Shown here: positions 7,014 to 17,165 of the stretch, one piece after another
Numbering within the stretch: the stretch's first letter is position 1
Layout of the letters: every line of letters begins with the position of its first letter
Made by a program: the position numbers and the translations under genes
Assembly: GCF_049723905.1 (NCBI RefSeq)
Contig: NZ_JBJKFD010000001.1
Location: 3,782,001 to 3,846,000, forward strand
Direction: 5' to 3'
From: G963665185 sp049723905
Lineage (GTDB): Bacteria; Desulfobacterota; Desulfovibrionia; Desulfovibrionales; Desulfovibrionaceae
Length of the DNA stretch: 64,000 nt
Notes under the pieces: generated by a model
What the model saw: the letters and a program-made list of their open reading frames with translations, nothing else
Told to the model about the DNA's origin: nothing
The model's database searches: none

Positions 7014-8487
7014 TTTCTAAGCTGCCTACTCGGCAGTGAACCTGTACGGCAAGCTCCACACCGCCCTTCACCATTTCTAAGCTGCCTACTCGGCAGTGAA
7101 CAATGAGAATACCCGGCGTATACGTTGAGATTATTTCTAAGCTGCCTACTCGGCAGTGAACATTCATACGCCGGCAGAAGGTATAGCACCCGATTTCTAA
7201 GCTGCCTACTCGGCAGTGAACTGATCCGAATTACAGGCGGAAACTTCAGGAAATTTCTAAGCTGCCTACTCGGCAGTGAACACTTCGGGCGCTGCGGTAA
7301 TATCCGCGCCATCCTTTCTAAGCTGCCTACTCGGCAGTGAACGTGCTACGCGCTCGTTCCGCTCCCCGTACTATTTTCTAAGCTGCCTACTCGGCAGTGA
7401 ACACGGCGGGCGACACCCTTGACGAATTGCTCAATTTCTAAGCTGCCTACTCGGCAGTGAACTAGTTGCTCTGGTGTGTAGTTCATGGCTCAGTTTTCTA
7501 AGCTGCCTACTCGGCAGTGAACATATTTTCATACCTTCTTCAATCAGGTCCCCTTTTTCTAAGCTGCCTACTCGGCAGTGAACTTACCAGCGCTTGCAAG
7601 TCGCGCAGCACACGCTTTCTAAGCTGCCTACTCGGCAGTGAACTCCGCTGAAAGCCCTGGGGAAGCGTTGATACGTTTCTAAGCTGCCTACTCGGCAGTG
7701 AACGTTGGTTTCCGCAGTCAATACGCTGACAAACGATTTCTAAGCTGCCTACTCGGCAGTGAACTCCGTCAGCGGTACGGTGGTTGTCGTATTCGATTTC
7801 TAAGCTGCCTACTCGGCAGTGAACGGTGAGCAGGTGCAGATCACTCTCTTCTGTCTTTTCTAAGCTGCCTACTCGGCAGTGAACTTTCCACACAACGCAA
7901 TTTCAATTATCTGTCGTTTCTAAGCTGCCTACTCGGCAGTGAACTTTCCACACAACGCAATTTCAATTATCTGTCGTTTCTAAGCTGCCTACTCGGCAGT
8001 GAACCGTGCGTAGCGTCCGAAACCCGTTTTTCGACCTTTCTAAGCTGCCTACTCGGCAGTGAACTTCGTCGGCAGCCATTGAGTCGATCCGTTCTTTTTC
8101 TAAGCTGCCTACTCGGCAGTGAACGCTTACCTGCGGCTGTCCACCGGCTCCATACCTTTCTAAGCTGCCTACTCGGCAGTGAACGGAAGGCATGTTTGGC
8201 AGTGCATACCAAACCATTTTCTAAGCTGCCTACTCGGCAGTGAACCGAGTACCCTACTCCCCTTTGGTACGTCTGCTTTTCTAAGCTGCCTACTCGGCAG
8301 TGAACTCTATCATTCGCTAGTATGGGCGCCGTCTGGTTTTCTAAGCTGCCTACTCGGCAGTGAACAAGGCGCGTACTCATTCCATCACCTGGGCGGTCTT
8401 TCTAAGCTGCCTACTCGGCAGTGAACTCTCCGGCTACGGATGTGGCCGTGCCTGCAAATTTTCTAAGCTGCCTACTCGGCAGTGAAC
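7014..8487 (-). CRISPR. CRISPR array 1 (type I-F, 25 repeats, 24 spacers)
   Basis: Twenty-five copies of a 28-bp repeat (plus-strand form begins TTTCTAAG and ends CAGTGAAC) separated by 32-33-bp spacers, period 60-61. Transcribed from the minus strand, as the I-F repeat form GTTCACTGCC...TTAGAAA shows: the stem CTGCC/GGCAG closes the loop GAGTA and cleavage by Cas6f leaves an 8-nt CUUAGAAA handle. The leader-proximal end is at 8487. The repeats are essentially invariant. Spacers 7885-7916 and 7945-7976 are identical, so one repeat-spacer unit was duplicated. The array lies directly after cas6f on the same strand. Confidence 0.98.
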
Positions 8488-8616
8488 TAGACGGAAAAAG
8501 CTGCAACCATAGCCATTGCAATGGTTTTCGCCATTCTTCTCCTAAAAACCCTTTTTTTAGCCCAAATTGTAACCCATTGAAATTACGTTTACTTTTTGGG
8601 CCTTGTTGGAAAAGGG
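8488..8616 (-). promoter_or_regulatory. CRISPR array 1 leader
   Basis: An AT-rich stretch between cas6f and the first repeat, containing ACCCTTTTTTTAGCCC and CATAGCCATTGCAATGG. It is almost identical to the sequence adjoining array 2 (19500-19627), which marks it as the leader and fixes array polarity. Confidence 0.85.
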
Positions 8617-9180
8617 TTAAAACCAGGGAATGGAAGCCTTCCCACTCAGACCATATGCCGAGAATGTCCCCGTGGAGGGGGCAGGCTGCAATGCGCCGTG
8701 GCTGATAAATAGCTTGAAGCGTTGCCCGGTACTTGCGCTCTGCACACTAATGTAGGGCAGTTTTGTCTTTTGTGCGATGGTGTCGGGAATCCGCTGTCTG
8801 GCTTCCTCTTCACTTACGCTCTGGCGTTTCATCAGCCTGCGCCGCAGCCGTTCCGGGCTGCTTTTTACCTGCACGCGGCGGACAACCCTATGCTGCACAC
8901 CTGTGGGTGTGCTTGAAATAGAGCCTGCCGAGGCATAGTCATGCAAGCGCAGCATCCACCGCGTCGCCATAAGTGCTTCCAGTTCGTTTTTGCTGCCATG
9001 CACCCGGATGCATTGGCCCAGGCTGTGTTTTTTTTCGTCCACTTCGGGAAAGCTCACCCCTATGCCGCCTGTTTTCAGCGCGGCAAGTTGAAGGTGCAGC
9101 TTGGAATACACGGTGTTCAGTATGTGCGCGTCCGCCAGTTCCGGCATGGGGAGCACGCAGATATCGATGTAGCTGTCCAT
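8617..9180 (-). CDS. cas6f: Cas6f (Csy4) crRNA-processing endoribonuclease
   Basis: A 187-residue protein (start at MDSYIDICVL, ATG ending at 9180), the same length as Pseudomonas Csy4. His29 lies in the position of the catalytic His of Csy4, and the arginine-rich helix (SSPERLRRRLMKRQ) needed for repeat-stem recognition is present, as is a C-terminal IPWF. It cuts pre-crRNA at the base of the repeat hairpin and stays bound to the 3' stem as part of the Csy complex. Last gene of the cas operon, 2 bases after csy3 and just ahead of array 1's leader. Both arrays share the same stem, so one enzyme should process both. Confidence 0.96.
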   Translation of the reverse strand: MDSYIDICVLPMPELADAHILNTVYSKLHLQLAALKTGGIGVSFPEVDEKKHSLGQCIRVHGSKNELEALMATRWMLRLHDYASAGSISSTPTGVQHRVVRRVQVKSSPERLRRRLMKRQSVSEEEARQRIPDTIAQKTKLPYISVQSASTGQRFKLFISHGALQPAPSTGTFSAYGLSGKASIPWF

Positions 9181-9182
9181 GG

Positions 9183-10208
9183 CTAGGAATCCTTTTCTCC
9201 GAACACGCCGCCGCGGATAAGCACCGCCATAACGTAGTGCTGGTTTTCCAGGGTAGGGGCTTTGTCCTTGAGCACCCATCCGTCCAGCAGATTGTAAAAG
9301 TCCTGTTTTTGCTGCGGCTGGCGGCATGCCTTGCCCTGAGTGGTTACGGAGCCGTAAGGTTCCACGGCTATGGGGCCCAACTCCGCAGCCTCGGGGTGCC
9401 AGTCGTCTATGGTGCGGAGGGCGTTGCCGATTTTTTGGGAGTGCATGCCCGCCACGTCGCTCACCATGTAGAGTGTCCTGCTTTTGCTCCCGCGTTCGCG
9501 GTCCAGGATCAATTCCTGCGACGGAAAAACTTCCTGTCCGGCACCCATGCGGCAGAAGGCCGTAACTTCAAGCAGTGCGTGGGCGCTGCCGGAAAGGCCG
9601 GATTCTACCACGGTGGCAAGGTCGTCGAGGCCCGTGGCAGCAGGGGTGTCATAGGCAAATTCGCGCAACGGAAGGTCGAGGCTGTTGAACGTCCAGGTGT
9701 TCTGCGCCTTGCCGTCAACCAGATGGCGAACCTCAACTTCCACGGATTCCGCGCCAATGCGGTTGCGCCACAGAAAACGGCCATTAGCCAGATTGTAGGC
9801 ATACCGTTTGGCCAGAACGCCAAAGCCGTTGGATTCCACATATCCGGCCACGGTCTGCTGCAGTTTTTCCTGATAGTCCGCATTGTTGCATGCAGAAGGT
9901 GCGCCAACTCCGCCAAGAACACGAAGGGTGAAGCGGGCCACAAGCGTATCCGCGGCAGGCGGCAGGGTTGCTACGTCCACAGTTTGCAGATTGGGCTTTT
10001 CTATCTGCGCGTCCAATTTGGCCGGGTCCTGTTCGTTGGCTTTGAGCCTGTTGGAAATGGTGCCGCGTACGGATTTTTCCCGTACCGCAACAGGCTGCCA
10101 TTTATTGGAGTGGGAGCGGTCTTCCCAGTCCACGGAAAAAAACAGGGCGTCCGACGGGTCCAGTTTACGTTCAAAAGCCAGAACAGATGCGGTCTTCAAG
10201 GTAGCCAT
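9183..10208 (-). CDS. csy3: Cas7f (Csy3) backbone subunit of the type I-F Cascade
   Basis: A 341-residue protein starting at MATLKTASVLAFERKLDPSD (ATG ending at 10208), the typical Csy3 length and N-terminus. Six copies of this RAMP-fold protein normally coat the spacer part of the crRNA. Visible family hallmarks are FFSVDWED near the N-terminus, GGVGAPSACNNADYQ in the middle and HYVMAVLIRGGVFGE at the C-terminus. Its ATG overlaps the stop of csy2 by one base and its stop is two bases before cas6f, so translation is coupled through the operon. Confidence 0.95.
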   Translation of the reverse strand: MATLKTASVLAFERKLDPSDALFFSVDWEDRSHSNKWQPVAVREKSVRGTISNRLKANEQDPAKLDAQIEKPNLQTVDVATLPPAADTLVARFTLRVLGGVGAPSACNNADYQEKLQQTVAGYVESNGFGVLAKRYAYNLANGRFLWRNRIGAESVEVEVRHLVDGKAQNTWTFNSLDLPLREFAYDTPAATGLDDLATVVESGLSGSAHALLEVTAFCRMGAGQEVFPSQELILDRERGSKSRTLYMVSDVAGMHSQKIGNALRTIDDWHPEAAELGPIAVEPYGSVTTQGKACRQPQQKQDFYNLLDGWVLKDKAPTLENQHYVMAVLIRGGVFGEKDS

Positions 10209-11215
10209 TATGCACTCTCCTCTTCTGTTTTTTTCAGGTCGGCATACATGTTGCGGCAGCAATACAAGCCTGTTTCTTCATCCGTATGGGCGAACCACAG
10301 CAGTTCCCCCACATCCTGCAAACGGTGCGGGCCGATCCATTGGCCCATGGAGTAGACGCTTTCCACAAAGCGAAACGGGGTGGAGGCGTCGCGGGCATTG
10401 AGCACGTCGCCGGGCTGGTACAACTCGGAGATGGCTGTGTAGCCCACGGGGATGGGAACGAGCCAGCCGTCGCGCTTGTCCCGTTGCCATTCTATGGTCT
10501 TGGTGACGGCTCCGGTCTTTTCGTTTTTTTCTTCCACTTCCACAGCGCGGGAATTCCAGCGGGAAAGGTCCAGCCATGCGTCCAGCAGCGAAGCGTCCGG
10601 GGTATGGCTGCGCAGTTGCCGTACACGTTCGGCAAGCAGGTCGTCGCGGGAAACCAGAGCGAATCCCGGGAGAAACCGCCGACGCTCCTTGATAAATTGG
10701 GCTTGGCGGTTATCATCTTCGGCCAGCCCCATAAACCGTGGCTCCTGGCTTTTGTAGCGCGGCGGAAGGATGGTTCCGCCCGCCACACGCATGGTGGCAA
10801 GGGCATCCTGTATGGTTCGCAGCAGCGTATCCTGGTGTTTGTCGGGGAAGTCGTGAGGGGCTCCTTCGTAGGCCAGCAGCAGGGAAACATTCATGTGGGC
10901 GCGGCCTTCCTCCACAATGGGCGCGGTTTTGCCCTTATGGTCCAGCGGATTGCGGGTGAGGTGAAAGGTGTGCTCAAAATTTCCCTTGTGCACCTGGGGG
11001 GCAAAGTCGTGGCAGACAACGCCCATGCCCTTGAACTGCACGTCCTCGAATTTGGATTCCCTGGCTTGGCACTTGCGCTGCAAGGCCCACATACATCCCA
11101 TAAAGGCGGTAATGGAGGGAAAGCCCCAGGTGAAGGAGGAAGAAATGCAGTTGGCATTTTGTATCCGCAGGCGGGGCAGCACCAGGATACCGTCGTATTC
11201 CGGTAATTCAACCAT
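10208..11215 (-). CDS. csy2: Cas5f (Csy2) subunit of the type I-F Cascade
   Basis: A 335-residue protein; start chosen at MVELPEYDGILVLPRLRIQN (ATG ending at 11215), which overlaps the end of csy1 by 8 bases. The ILVLPRLRIQNAN opening and WGFPSITAFMG segment are characteristic of Csy2, the Cas5-type RAMP that caps the 5' handle of the crRNA together with Csy1. Its C-terminal region includes RFVESVYSMGQWIGPHRL. It lies in the normal order csy1-csy2-csy3 with overlaps at both ends. No inactivating change is visible. Confidence 0.94.
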   Translation of the reverse strand: MVELPEYDGILVLPRLRIQNANCISSSFTWGFPSITAFMGCMWALQRKCQARESKFEDVQFKGMGVVCHDFAPQVHKGNFEHTFHLTRNPLDHKGKTAPIVEEGRAHMNVSLLLAYEGAPHDFPDKHQDTLLRTIQDALATMRVAGGTILPPRYKSQEPRFMGLAEDDNRQAQFIKERRRFLPGFALVSRDDLLAERVRQLRSHTPDASLLDAWLDLSRWNSRAVEVEEKNEKTGAVTKTIEWQRDKRDGWLVPIPVGYTAISELYQPGDVLNARDASTPFRFVESVYSMGQWIGPHRLQDVGELLWFAHTDEETGLYCCRNMYADLKKTEEESA

Positions 11216-12563
11216 GGCGGTCCTCCTTTGGCCCATCGAGTTCAAAGACCAGCCGACTGTGCGGATAACTGATGATTTCCTTGAATTCATCCGACCAGAA
11301 TATGGTTTCAACGTCGCCCATGGGCAGTTTGTCGCGCAATTGGCTGTTGAGCCACTGCCCGAACCGTTTGGCTATTTCGTCCAGCCAGTCGGGGTTCTCC
11401 CGTTCGGCGGCAAAGTTCGGGTCGAGTTCGGCTCTGCCCGGATCGACCAGCAGTTTTTCAACGGCGGGAAGCTGGCATTCCGGGGCAGCGGTCCATCCCG
11501 GCTCCAGTCTGAGCAGCCTATCCACGTACAAAATGAATTCGCCCACGATGGAATCGATGAATTCATCCCGCGTGTTTCGGGCCTGCATATTCTTTGGAGG
11601 ATCGGATTCCAGAAACCTTTTAAGTTTGCCGACCAGGGTTGCGCATTCCCTTTGTTTGCCAAAGCGGGTGAACAGGGAGGTGGTGCCTTTCAGCGGTTGG
11701 AGTTCCCGGAGGGTCCACCTTGGAGGACGCGAGTCCAAAAGGTAGTTTGTTCCGCGGCGTTCGGCATTAAGCTGACTTACATTTTGGGGTTTTGTTCCAC
11801 CCAATTTCAGTACTGCCAAGTAACTATAGTCGTGTATAACGTAAGAGGAGTACTCCCCTTTGCTTCTCGCTTTTCTTGCTTTTTTAGCTTCATCACTGCC
11901 TCGGTCTTCCTGCAGGCGTTCATGGACAACTTGTGCCAAGGAACTGGGATAGAGTGGAGAGAGCAAGTGGTATTGTTCGTCATCGCAAGGATCATCACCT
12001 GTGAGCCAGTAGATTTGTTTGGCCAGTGTGTGGGACACAGGTGGGGTTGCTTCCCACAACGCATTTACGGCGTTGAATATTTGTGGGCCGAGATTTGTTC
12101 CCAAAGCTGCTTTAAGGTCGGGGTTCTGCTCCTTGGTCCAGTCCAGCAGCGTCTTCCCCTCGACGCGAACTCGTAAAAATCTTGCATAACTACTGAGTCC
12201 GGCATCCCGAGCGATATCCAGTGGATATCCTTTTTTTAGGTGGCAACTTCCTAGGACTGGCAGGCAGGGCATGGATGCTGGGTTGCAAAAGATATTTGTA
12301 CCCTTTGCCTTTGAATGTATTCCTTTTAAAGTATGAGTCCTAACCTCCATTTTATTGGCAACCGCAACAAATTCCTGAAGCCATGTCTCAAGATTGATTC
12401 GTTCCAGTAACTGTTCTTTCGTCAGTTTTTCCTTGAGATTTTCTTTTGGAATATCCCCCCGTTGTTTATTGTATAGCTTACTTAGGGGTTCTGGCTTTAA
12501 GGTTGCTAAAAATTCCTCCATAGCCCTTTTGAATCTCCTTTGCCGCGTATCTTGTTCGTCCAT
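11208..12563 (-). CDS. csy1: Cas8f (Csy1) large subunit of the type I-F Cascade
   Basis: A 451-residue protein; the ATG ending at 12563 has GGGAGG five bases upstream. Conserved Csy1 features are the helical N-terminus, KGTNIFCNP in the first third, and AERRGTNYLLDSRPPRW in the second half, followed by a helical C-terminus. Csy1 pairs with Csy2 at the 5' end of crRNA and recognises the PAM. The segment around 11820-12180 has somewhat lower GC than the rest of the operon but the frame is intact. It lies 33 bases after cas2-3 and overlaps csy2. Confidence 0.93.
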   Translation of the reverse strand: MDEQDTRQRRFKRAMEEFLATLKPEPLSKLYNKQRGDIPKENLKEKLTKEQLLERINLETWLQEFVAVANKMEVRTHTLKGIHSKAKGTNIFCNPASMPCLPVLGSCHLKKGYPLDIARDAGLSSYARFLRVRVEGKTLLDWTKEQNPDLKAALGTNLGPQIFNAVNALWEATPPVSHTLAKQIYWLTGDDPCDDEQYHLLSPLYPSSLAQVVHERLQEDRGSDEAKKARKARSKGEYSSYVIHDYSYLAVLKLGGTKPQNVSQLNAERRGTNYLLDSRPPRWTLRELQPLKGTTSLFTRFGKQRECATLVGKLKRFLESDPPKNMQARNTRDEFIDSIVGEFILYVDRLLRLEPGWTAAPECQLPAVEKLLVDPGRAELDPNFAAERENPDWLDEIAKRFGQWLNSQLRDKLPMGDVETIFWSDEFKEIISYPHSRLVFELDGPKEDRHG

Positions 12564-12596
12564 ACACACCTCCCACGGTGGTTGTATGTTCTGTCC

Positions 12597-15500
12597 TTAG
12601 TCGTGAAATATGTTGAACCCCAGCAGCGGGTGGAACCACCACCCGTTTGTGCTTTCTGGAAGCGTCACCAGGCCGAAGCGCCGGGCACAGGTTTCCAATT
12701 CCATGTCCAGCTCGTCGGCCAGCTCTCGTAAAGCCTGCATATAATCGGTTGCGCCCCAGGGGCTGACGCGCACGCCGGTGCAGACCTCATCTTCCAGACG
12801 GTGGTTTCTTAGCTCGTCGGAAACATTTTGGGATTGGCCCCGGTGCGAGAATACCCAGTGCAACGTGTAGTCTTCGCCGTCCTCGTCAGGCTTCAGCCAG
12901 ACGTCCACTTCTTTTCTTGTCTGTTTTCGAAAAGGATATTTCCATTGAAGCATCCCACTGAGCATGCTTTGCGGCACATCCCAGCAGGAGTAGGCGCCCA
13001 CGTCCTTCTTTTTTATCTTGTGCATGAGCTGTTGCAGACTGGAATGCTCCAGATCCACAAGGCTTGAACGTGGGGCCAGATTTTCCCGCGCGACAATGCG
13101 CGGCTGCGCGTCAATGGTTTCGTATTCTGCCGAGGCCAGGAGCTGGTCCAGATCGTGGCTTTTCAACTTCTTGTCGATTGCATTTGACTCGAAACCTGGG
13201 CGGCAAAAGGCGGTCTCTCCTGGCTTTTCCAAGGCTTTTACATTGGTGTGCAGCAAGGCGATGTTGACCTTGTCCCATGGCTCGTCGCGGTGGCGTCGGA
13301 TGCGTCCGGCAAGCTGGATGATGGAACGCATGGAGGACGGCTCCACCACGGCCCAGTCGAAATCCAGGTCCCTCCCGACTTCAGCCACCGGCGAGGCGAG
13401 AACTATGAAGATTTGGTCCTGCTCGGGGCACGCGTCGATGGTTTGGCGTATGTCAGGCTGGTCGAACACGGCCAGGGGATCTTTGCGGTTGAGCACTCTG
13501 TCCAGCCGTTGTTCTATGGCGGAACGGAGCAGCAGGGGGAATTGGGAGTGGTAGACACATAGATGGATGCGCACGCCCTCGGGCGCGCCCAGGGAAAAGA
13601 GCTTTTGGGCGATGTCGTACAGGGGACCGATATTAGCCATGCGCACCAGTCCAAAACTTATCCGTTTGTTGCTGTGCGGGTCGGGGCTGGCGTTGTTTCG
13701 GTGCAGGGACTGGGCGGTCTGCATGATGGTGGCGGCAAAGGCCGTGCGGATATCCTCGCCGTTTGTCTCCACACGTACGATTTTTCCCCGCCGCCGTACC
13801 GGAGCCTTTTGCAGCTGGGCACGGCGCTTTTCCACAAAGGCCGCGTGGTGCTCCTGAAAGTCTTCTGACGAGCAGTCGTGGCCTGTGCAGTGGAACTCGT
13901 CTATCCACAAGCAGCACACCGGCCGCAAGCAGCACGCCGGAAGTTCCCGGTCGGTAGCCTCCCCCTGGTTGTGCTGGAAAATCCGGCGGCCTTGCCTGTA
14001 GGCCATGAACATCCCCTCCACCAGTGATGGAGGAAGCGTGGCCGACGAAATAAGCACCCGGCTGCCCGACAGGCCCGCCCAGTAAACCAGACGAGTTACG
14101 GCGTGCAGGTCCTCGATGCCGTAGTCGTCCAGTTCGTCCAAGACGAGATCGCCACTAAGCAGGCGTAGCATGGGCGCGAGCTGATGGCCGCCGCGCAGGC
14201 TTTCCGTGGCCGGAACAAGGTGGTCTATGGTGCATACCAGCAGGGGAGCCAGGAGCAGATTGCGGGCGTGCGGATTGTCCAGCAGGTGGTGCATGCCCGG
14301 CAAGGCGTCCGGGTTGCCTTCAAAGTGCACATAGCTGTTGTCGGGCATGAGGGAGCCGGAGGATTCGCTTCCACTTTCCTCGGCCTTTTGCTGGTAATGG
14401 TCGAAAAGTTTGCGGCTGGCGGTACCACCCACGCGGATGGCAACTTCGTCTTCGCCAAGGCCCAGTAATTTGCGGAACTCGCGGCCCGTCTGCAACGTCA
14501 GCGTACGCAGGCCGAGGGCGAAAGCGCAGCGCATGCCCCTGGATTCGTCCGCCAGGTTGTGCATGATGCGGCCATTGCCCAGGGTCTTGCCGCAGCCGGT
14601 GGAGGCCATGTTTACAATAAAGGCCCCTTGCTGTGCACTGCGCACGCGTACGGAGGCGGCCAGGTCGCCGGCCCTGTCCTGCCATTGGAATTTTTTGATT
14701 GCCGTGCGTTTGCGGAACAGTTTGTGTTGGGCCAGGCGTGGCAACTCCTCTGCAACGCGCGGCAGCATGCGTGCCGCGCTGCGCCCGAACCGTTCCACGC
14801 CCAGAAGATGCTCCTCCAGGGATTGATCCGTATGGCCTGCCTTGGTGTTGGCGTACAGGGCGGGCACGGGCTTCCTGGTCATTTTGCTGGGGAGGCTGGA
14901 AAAACCGTGGTCGGCCAGCATGAGGCACAGCCGCGAAAGGTGCATGATGTAAGGATCGGTCAGGCAGGATTCGCGCTGGTTGTTTGGAAGACGCAGGGCC
15001 TCTTGGGCCAGATGAGTGGCACGTTTGCGCCACGACTCCCATTGATGCGGCAGCCCCTTGGCAAAGGTCCAGTAGGGGGCGCTTTCTTTGGAGCCGGGAA
15101 ATGGGGCGGGGAGAGGTTCGTTCCAACCGGCCTGGATCCAGTCGGGCATGTTTTTCAGAAGGCTAGTTCCTAGCTTCTTGTCCTTGTTGTCTGTTTTGTT
15201 TTGTTTGGGCAGGCGGTGGTGGGAAACCATAAGCCAGCCCACAGCCCTGGCAAAGGGCGGCAATGATTCGAAAGGCAGGGCTTGCTTATCGCTCAAGTCC
15301 GCAGCCAGGGGGGCTTTCCAGATCTCGTCATCGGCGGAAATGGCCGCGAGCCGTTTAAGCCATTGTTCGTCGCCTCCGTCCCTGGCCTCTATGTCGGAGT
15401 TGCCGTCTCGAACAAACGCGGCAAACAGGCAGAGGGAAATCCACTCGTGGCGGAAAAGGTTGCGCTCCATCCTGGGCGTGCGAAGGCGTTTCTGGAAATC

Positions 15501-15890
15501 CGCATTCGCCTTGCCGAAGTCGTGGAACAGGGCAGCCAGACCGACCAGCACTTTGATGACCGGCAGGCTGTGCCAGGTGTTTTCGTCGTCGGCTCGGAGG
15601 ATATCCCGCTCTGTCGTGTCGGTGGGAACAGCTCCCACCGCATTGAACCGCCGGGCATTGCCGACAATCCATATAAGTTCGGTGCGGCCGTTTTTTTTCA
15701 GCCAGTGGCAGGCCACGGCCGTATTCCTCCGGGCGGTCTTGCGCAACAGCTTGCGGAGGGTATCCAGCCCGTTTTTCGTTATGGGCGTCTGCCAGGTTCC
15801 CTCGCCACGCCGTTCGGCAAACTGATCGAGCACTCTCCTGGTTTCAACAATCGCACGGCCGGAACACTGGGATACAAGCAGTACGTTCAT
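12597..15890 (-). CDS. cas3f: Cas2-Cas3 fusion (type I-F helicase-nuclease)
   Basis: A 1097-residue protein with the I-F-specific fusion. Residues 1-95 are the Cas2 ferredoxin-like domain (MNVLLVSQCS), 110-330 the HD nuclease with HDFGKANADF (His123-Asp124), and 415 onward the SF2 helicase with Walker A ASTGCGKTLGN (about 429-439), Walker B DELDDYG (585), motif III ISSATLPPS and motif VI QLAGRIRRHR. It degrades target DNA recruited by the Csy complex and, through Cas2, takes part in spacer integration with Cas1. Its ATG overlaps the stop of cas1 by 4 bases. All catalytic motifs look intact, so interference should be possible. Confidence 0.96.
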   Translation of the reverse strand: MNVLLVSQCSGRAIVETRRVLDQFAERRGEGTWQTPITKNGLDTLRKLLRKTARRNTAVACHWLKKNGRTELIWIVGNARRFNAVGAVPTDTTERDILRADDENTWHSLPVIKVLVGLAALFHDFGKANADFQKRLRTPRMERNLFRHEWISLCLFAAFVRDGNSDIEARDGGDEQWLKRLAAISADDEIWKAPLAADLSDKQALPFESLPPFARAVGWLMVSHHRLPKQNKTDNKDKKLGTSLLKNMPDWIQAGWNEPLPAPFPGSKESAPYWTFAKGLPHQWESWRKRATHLAQEALRLPNNQRESCLTDPYIMHLSRLCLMLADHGFSSLPSKMTRKPVPALYANTKAGHTDQSLEEHLLGVERFGRSAARMLPRVAEELPRLAQHKLFRKRTAIKKFQWQDRAGDLAASVRVRSAQQGAFIVNMASTGCGKTLGNGRIMHNLADESRGMRCAFALGLRTLTLQTGREFRKLLGLGEDEVAIRVGGTASRKLFDHYQQKAEESGSESSGSLMPDNSYVHFEGNPDALPGMHHLLDNPHARNLLLAPLLVCTIDHLVPATESLRGGHQLAPMLRLLSGDLVLDELDDYGIEDLHAVTRLVYWAGLSGSRVLISSATLPPSLVEGMFMAYRQGRRIFQHNQGEATDRELPACCLRPVCCLWIDEFHCTGHDCSSEDFQEHHAAFVEKRRAQLQKAPVRRRGKIVRVETNGEDIRTAFAATIMQTAQSLHRNNASPDPHSNKRISFGLVRMANIGPLYDIAQKLFSLGAPEGVRIHLCVYHSQFPLLLRSAIEQRLDRVLNRKDPLAVFDQPDIRQTIDACPEQDQIFIVLASPVAEVGRDLDFDWAVVEPSSMRSIIQLAGRIRRHRDEPWDKVNIALLHTNVKALEKPGETAFCRPGFESNAIDKKLKSHDLDQLLASAEYETIDAQPRIVARENLAPRSSLVDLEHSSLQQLMHKIKKKDVGAYSCWDVPQSMLSGMLQWKYPFRKQTRKEVDVWLKPDEDGEDYTLHWVFSHRGQSQNVSDELRNHRLEDEVCTGVRVSPWGATDYMQALRELADELDMELETCARRFGLVTLPESTNGWWFHPLLGFNIFHD

Positions 15891-16879
15891 GCCTGCGCCA
15901 CCCAGGGGTTCTCGGAGATGGCCTTGAGGGAGTCTATCATGTAGTCGAGGGCTTCCGAGCGCATGAGATTTTCAATGCATGTCTGGCGAAATTCCTGTTC
16001 CGAGTCGCCCCGCATGGAGGACAGAAACGCCTGTGGCAGTATGAGTGCGTCTTTGACAAGGTCTGCGGTATCGAACACCAGCCCGCCCCGACGCGTTTTG
16101 CCGTGCAGAACGGAAAGGCCGTGCGGAAGACCGAGCACCCAGGTGGCGGTCGCGCCCAGCCCGTAGGCGAGATAATTTCCATGGTCGAGGAAACGGTTTG
16201 CCGGGTCCATCCCTGCGCCGCGTTTGACACGGCTGAATTCGCCGTATCCCGTTGCCTGGGCGGCAAGTTTGTAAAGTGCTTTTGTCAGGCGGCCTTCCTC
16301 GGTCAACAGGGCTTCCACATCCGGTGCGTCCAGGACATGCTGTTCCGACTGCTTTACCAGCTTTACTAAGGCGTCCTGCGCAATCTCAAATCCTTCCCTG
16401 GTTGCATCGCGTCGTGCCCACTCCCGGCAAAGATACTCCAGCCGTAGTGTTTGCAATTTGCGGGCAGCCTGAAGCCGCAGCTCCTCATCCATCCAGAATT
16501 TGACCCACGATTGCAGATATTGGGTCGGCCGATATTCGCTTTGCGGAGAGAACCAGGCGACTTCGATGTCGAATTCGTTGGCACTGTACAGCGGGGTGCC
16601 GCCTGTTCCGCAGAATCCGACCAAGACTCCGGCCTTGGCCAGTTCCCGCATGGCAGCCTGTGTTATGGAGGTGCCCATACCCAGCAGAAGGGTGGTTGTG
16701 TTTGCTATGGGAATGTTCCAGTACATGGAGCGTTTTCCCTGCTCGGTCACGTATTCCACCCGTCCACCGTTGACGAGCACCCGGCATTGCTCAAGGTAGT
16801 AAATATTTGCTCGTTTGGAGTGCAGGATTGTTTTGAGATCGGATGGAGAAAATGGCTTGGTGACTTTCTGTTTGTCCAT
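15887..16879 (-). CDS. cas1: Cas1f spacer-integration nuclease
   Basis: A 330-residue Cas1 starting at MDKQKVTKPFSPSDLKTILH (ATG ending at 16879). The expected acidic and His metal ligands are visible: Glu in LTEEGRLTKALYK, His in LPHGLSVLHGK and Asp in FDTADLVKD, in the usual order across the alpha-helical C-terminal domain. The N-terminal beta domain has KRANIYYLEQCRV typical of the I-F branch. It is the first gene of the operon and overlaps cas2-3 by 4 bases. A damaged copy of its first ~20 codons occurs at 19930-19998, next to array 2. Confidence 0.96.
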   Translation of the reverse strand: MDKQKVTKPFSPSDLKTILHSKRANIYYLEQCRVLVNGGRVEYVTEQGKRSMYWNIPIANTTTLLLGMGTSITQAAMRELAKAGVLVGFCGTGGTPLYSANEFDIEVAWFSPQSEYRPTQYLQSWVKFWMDEELRLQAARKLQTLRLEYLCREWARRDATREGFEIAQDALVKLVKQSEQHVLDAPDVEALLTEEGRLTKALYKLAAQATGYGEFSRVKRGAGMDPANRFLDHGNYLAYGLGATATWVLGLPHGLSVLHGKTRRGGLVFDTADLVKDALILPQAFLSSMRGDSEQEFRQTCIENLMRSEALDYMIDSLKAISENPWVAQA

Positions 16880-17165
16880 GAAAGGTCTCCGTTTTACTTC
16901 GCGCTCGAATGGGAAAAGTGCTTTGATACGGATTTGAGCTGGCAGAGGTGTGTCGTGTTCTATTGGCTGAGCTTCACCTCGCAGAATGGGCAATGGTAAA
17001 CAAGGAAAGACTTTGTGTCGATAGTCATGCCGATTGAGTGGAAGAGGTTATGCGATTGGATGGCTTTTTATTGCAAGGGGTTGGCTTTAAGGTGAAGAGG
17101 AAAGGAAAAATTGGGGAGTGCCTGGTCGGATAAAGCCCGCACTTTTTGTCGCAAACGGTCTTTCG
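16880..17165 (-). promoter_or_regulatory. Cas operon upstream region, duplicated block
   Basis: This 286-base region ahead of cas1 should hold the cas operon promoter. It recurs almost unchanged at 19999-20284 (only a few substitutions seen by eye). No ORF with family features occupies it. An AT-rich segment around 17065-17080 is a possible -10 region but I cannot assign the promoter with confidence. Confidence 0.55.

Noticed and set aside
7125..8424. Short ORFs rich in FLSCLLGSE or HCRVGSLE repeats
   Set aside because: These are translations of the CRISPR repeats, likewise the FLSCLCGSE and HCRIGSLE ORFs in array 2; not genes.
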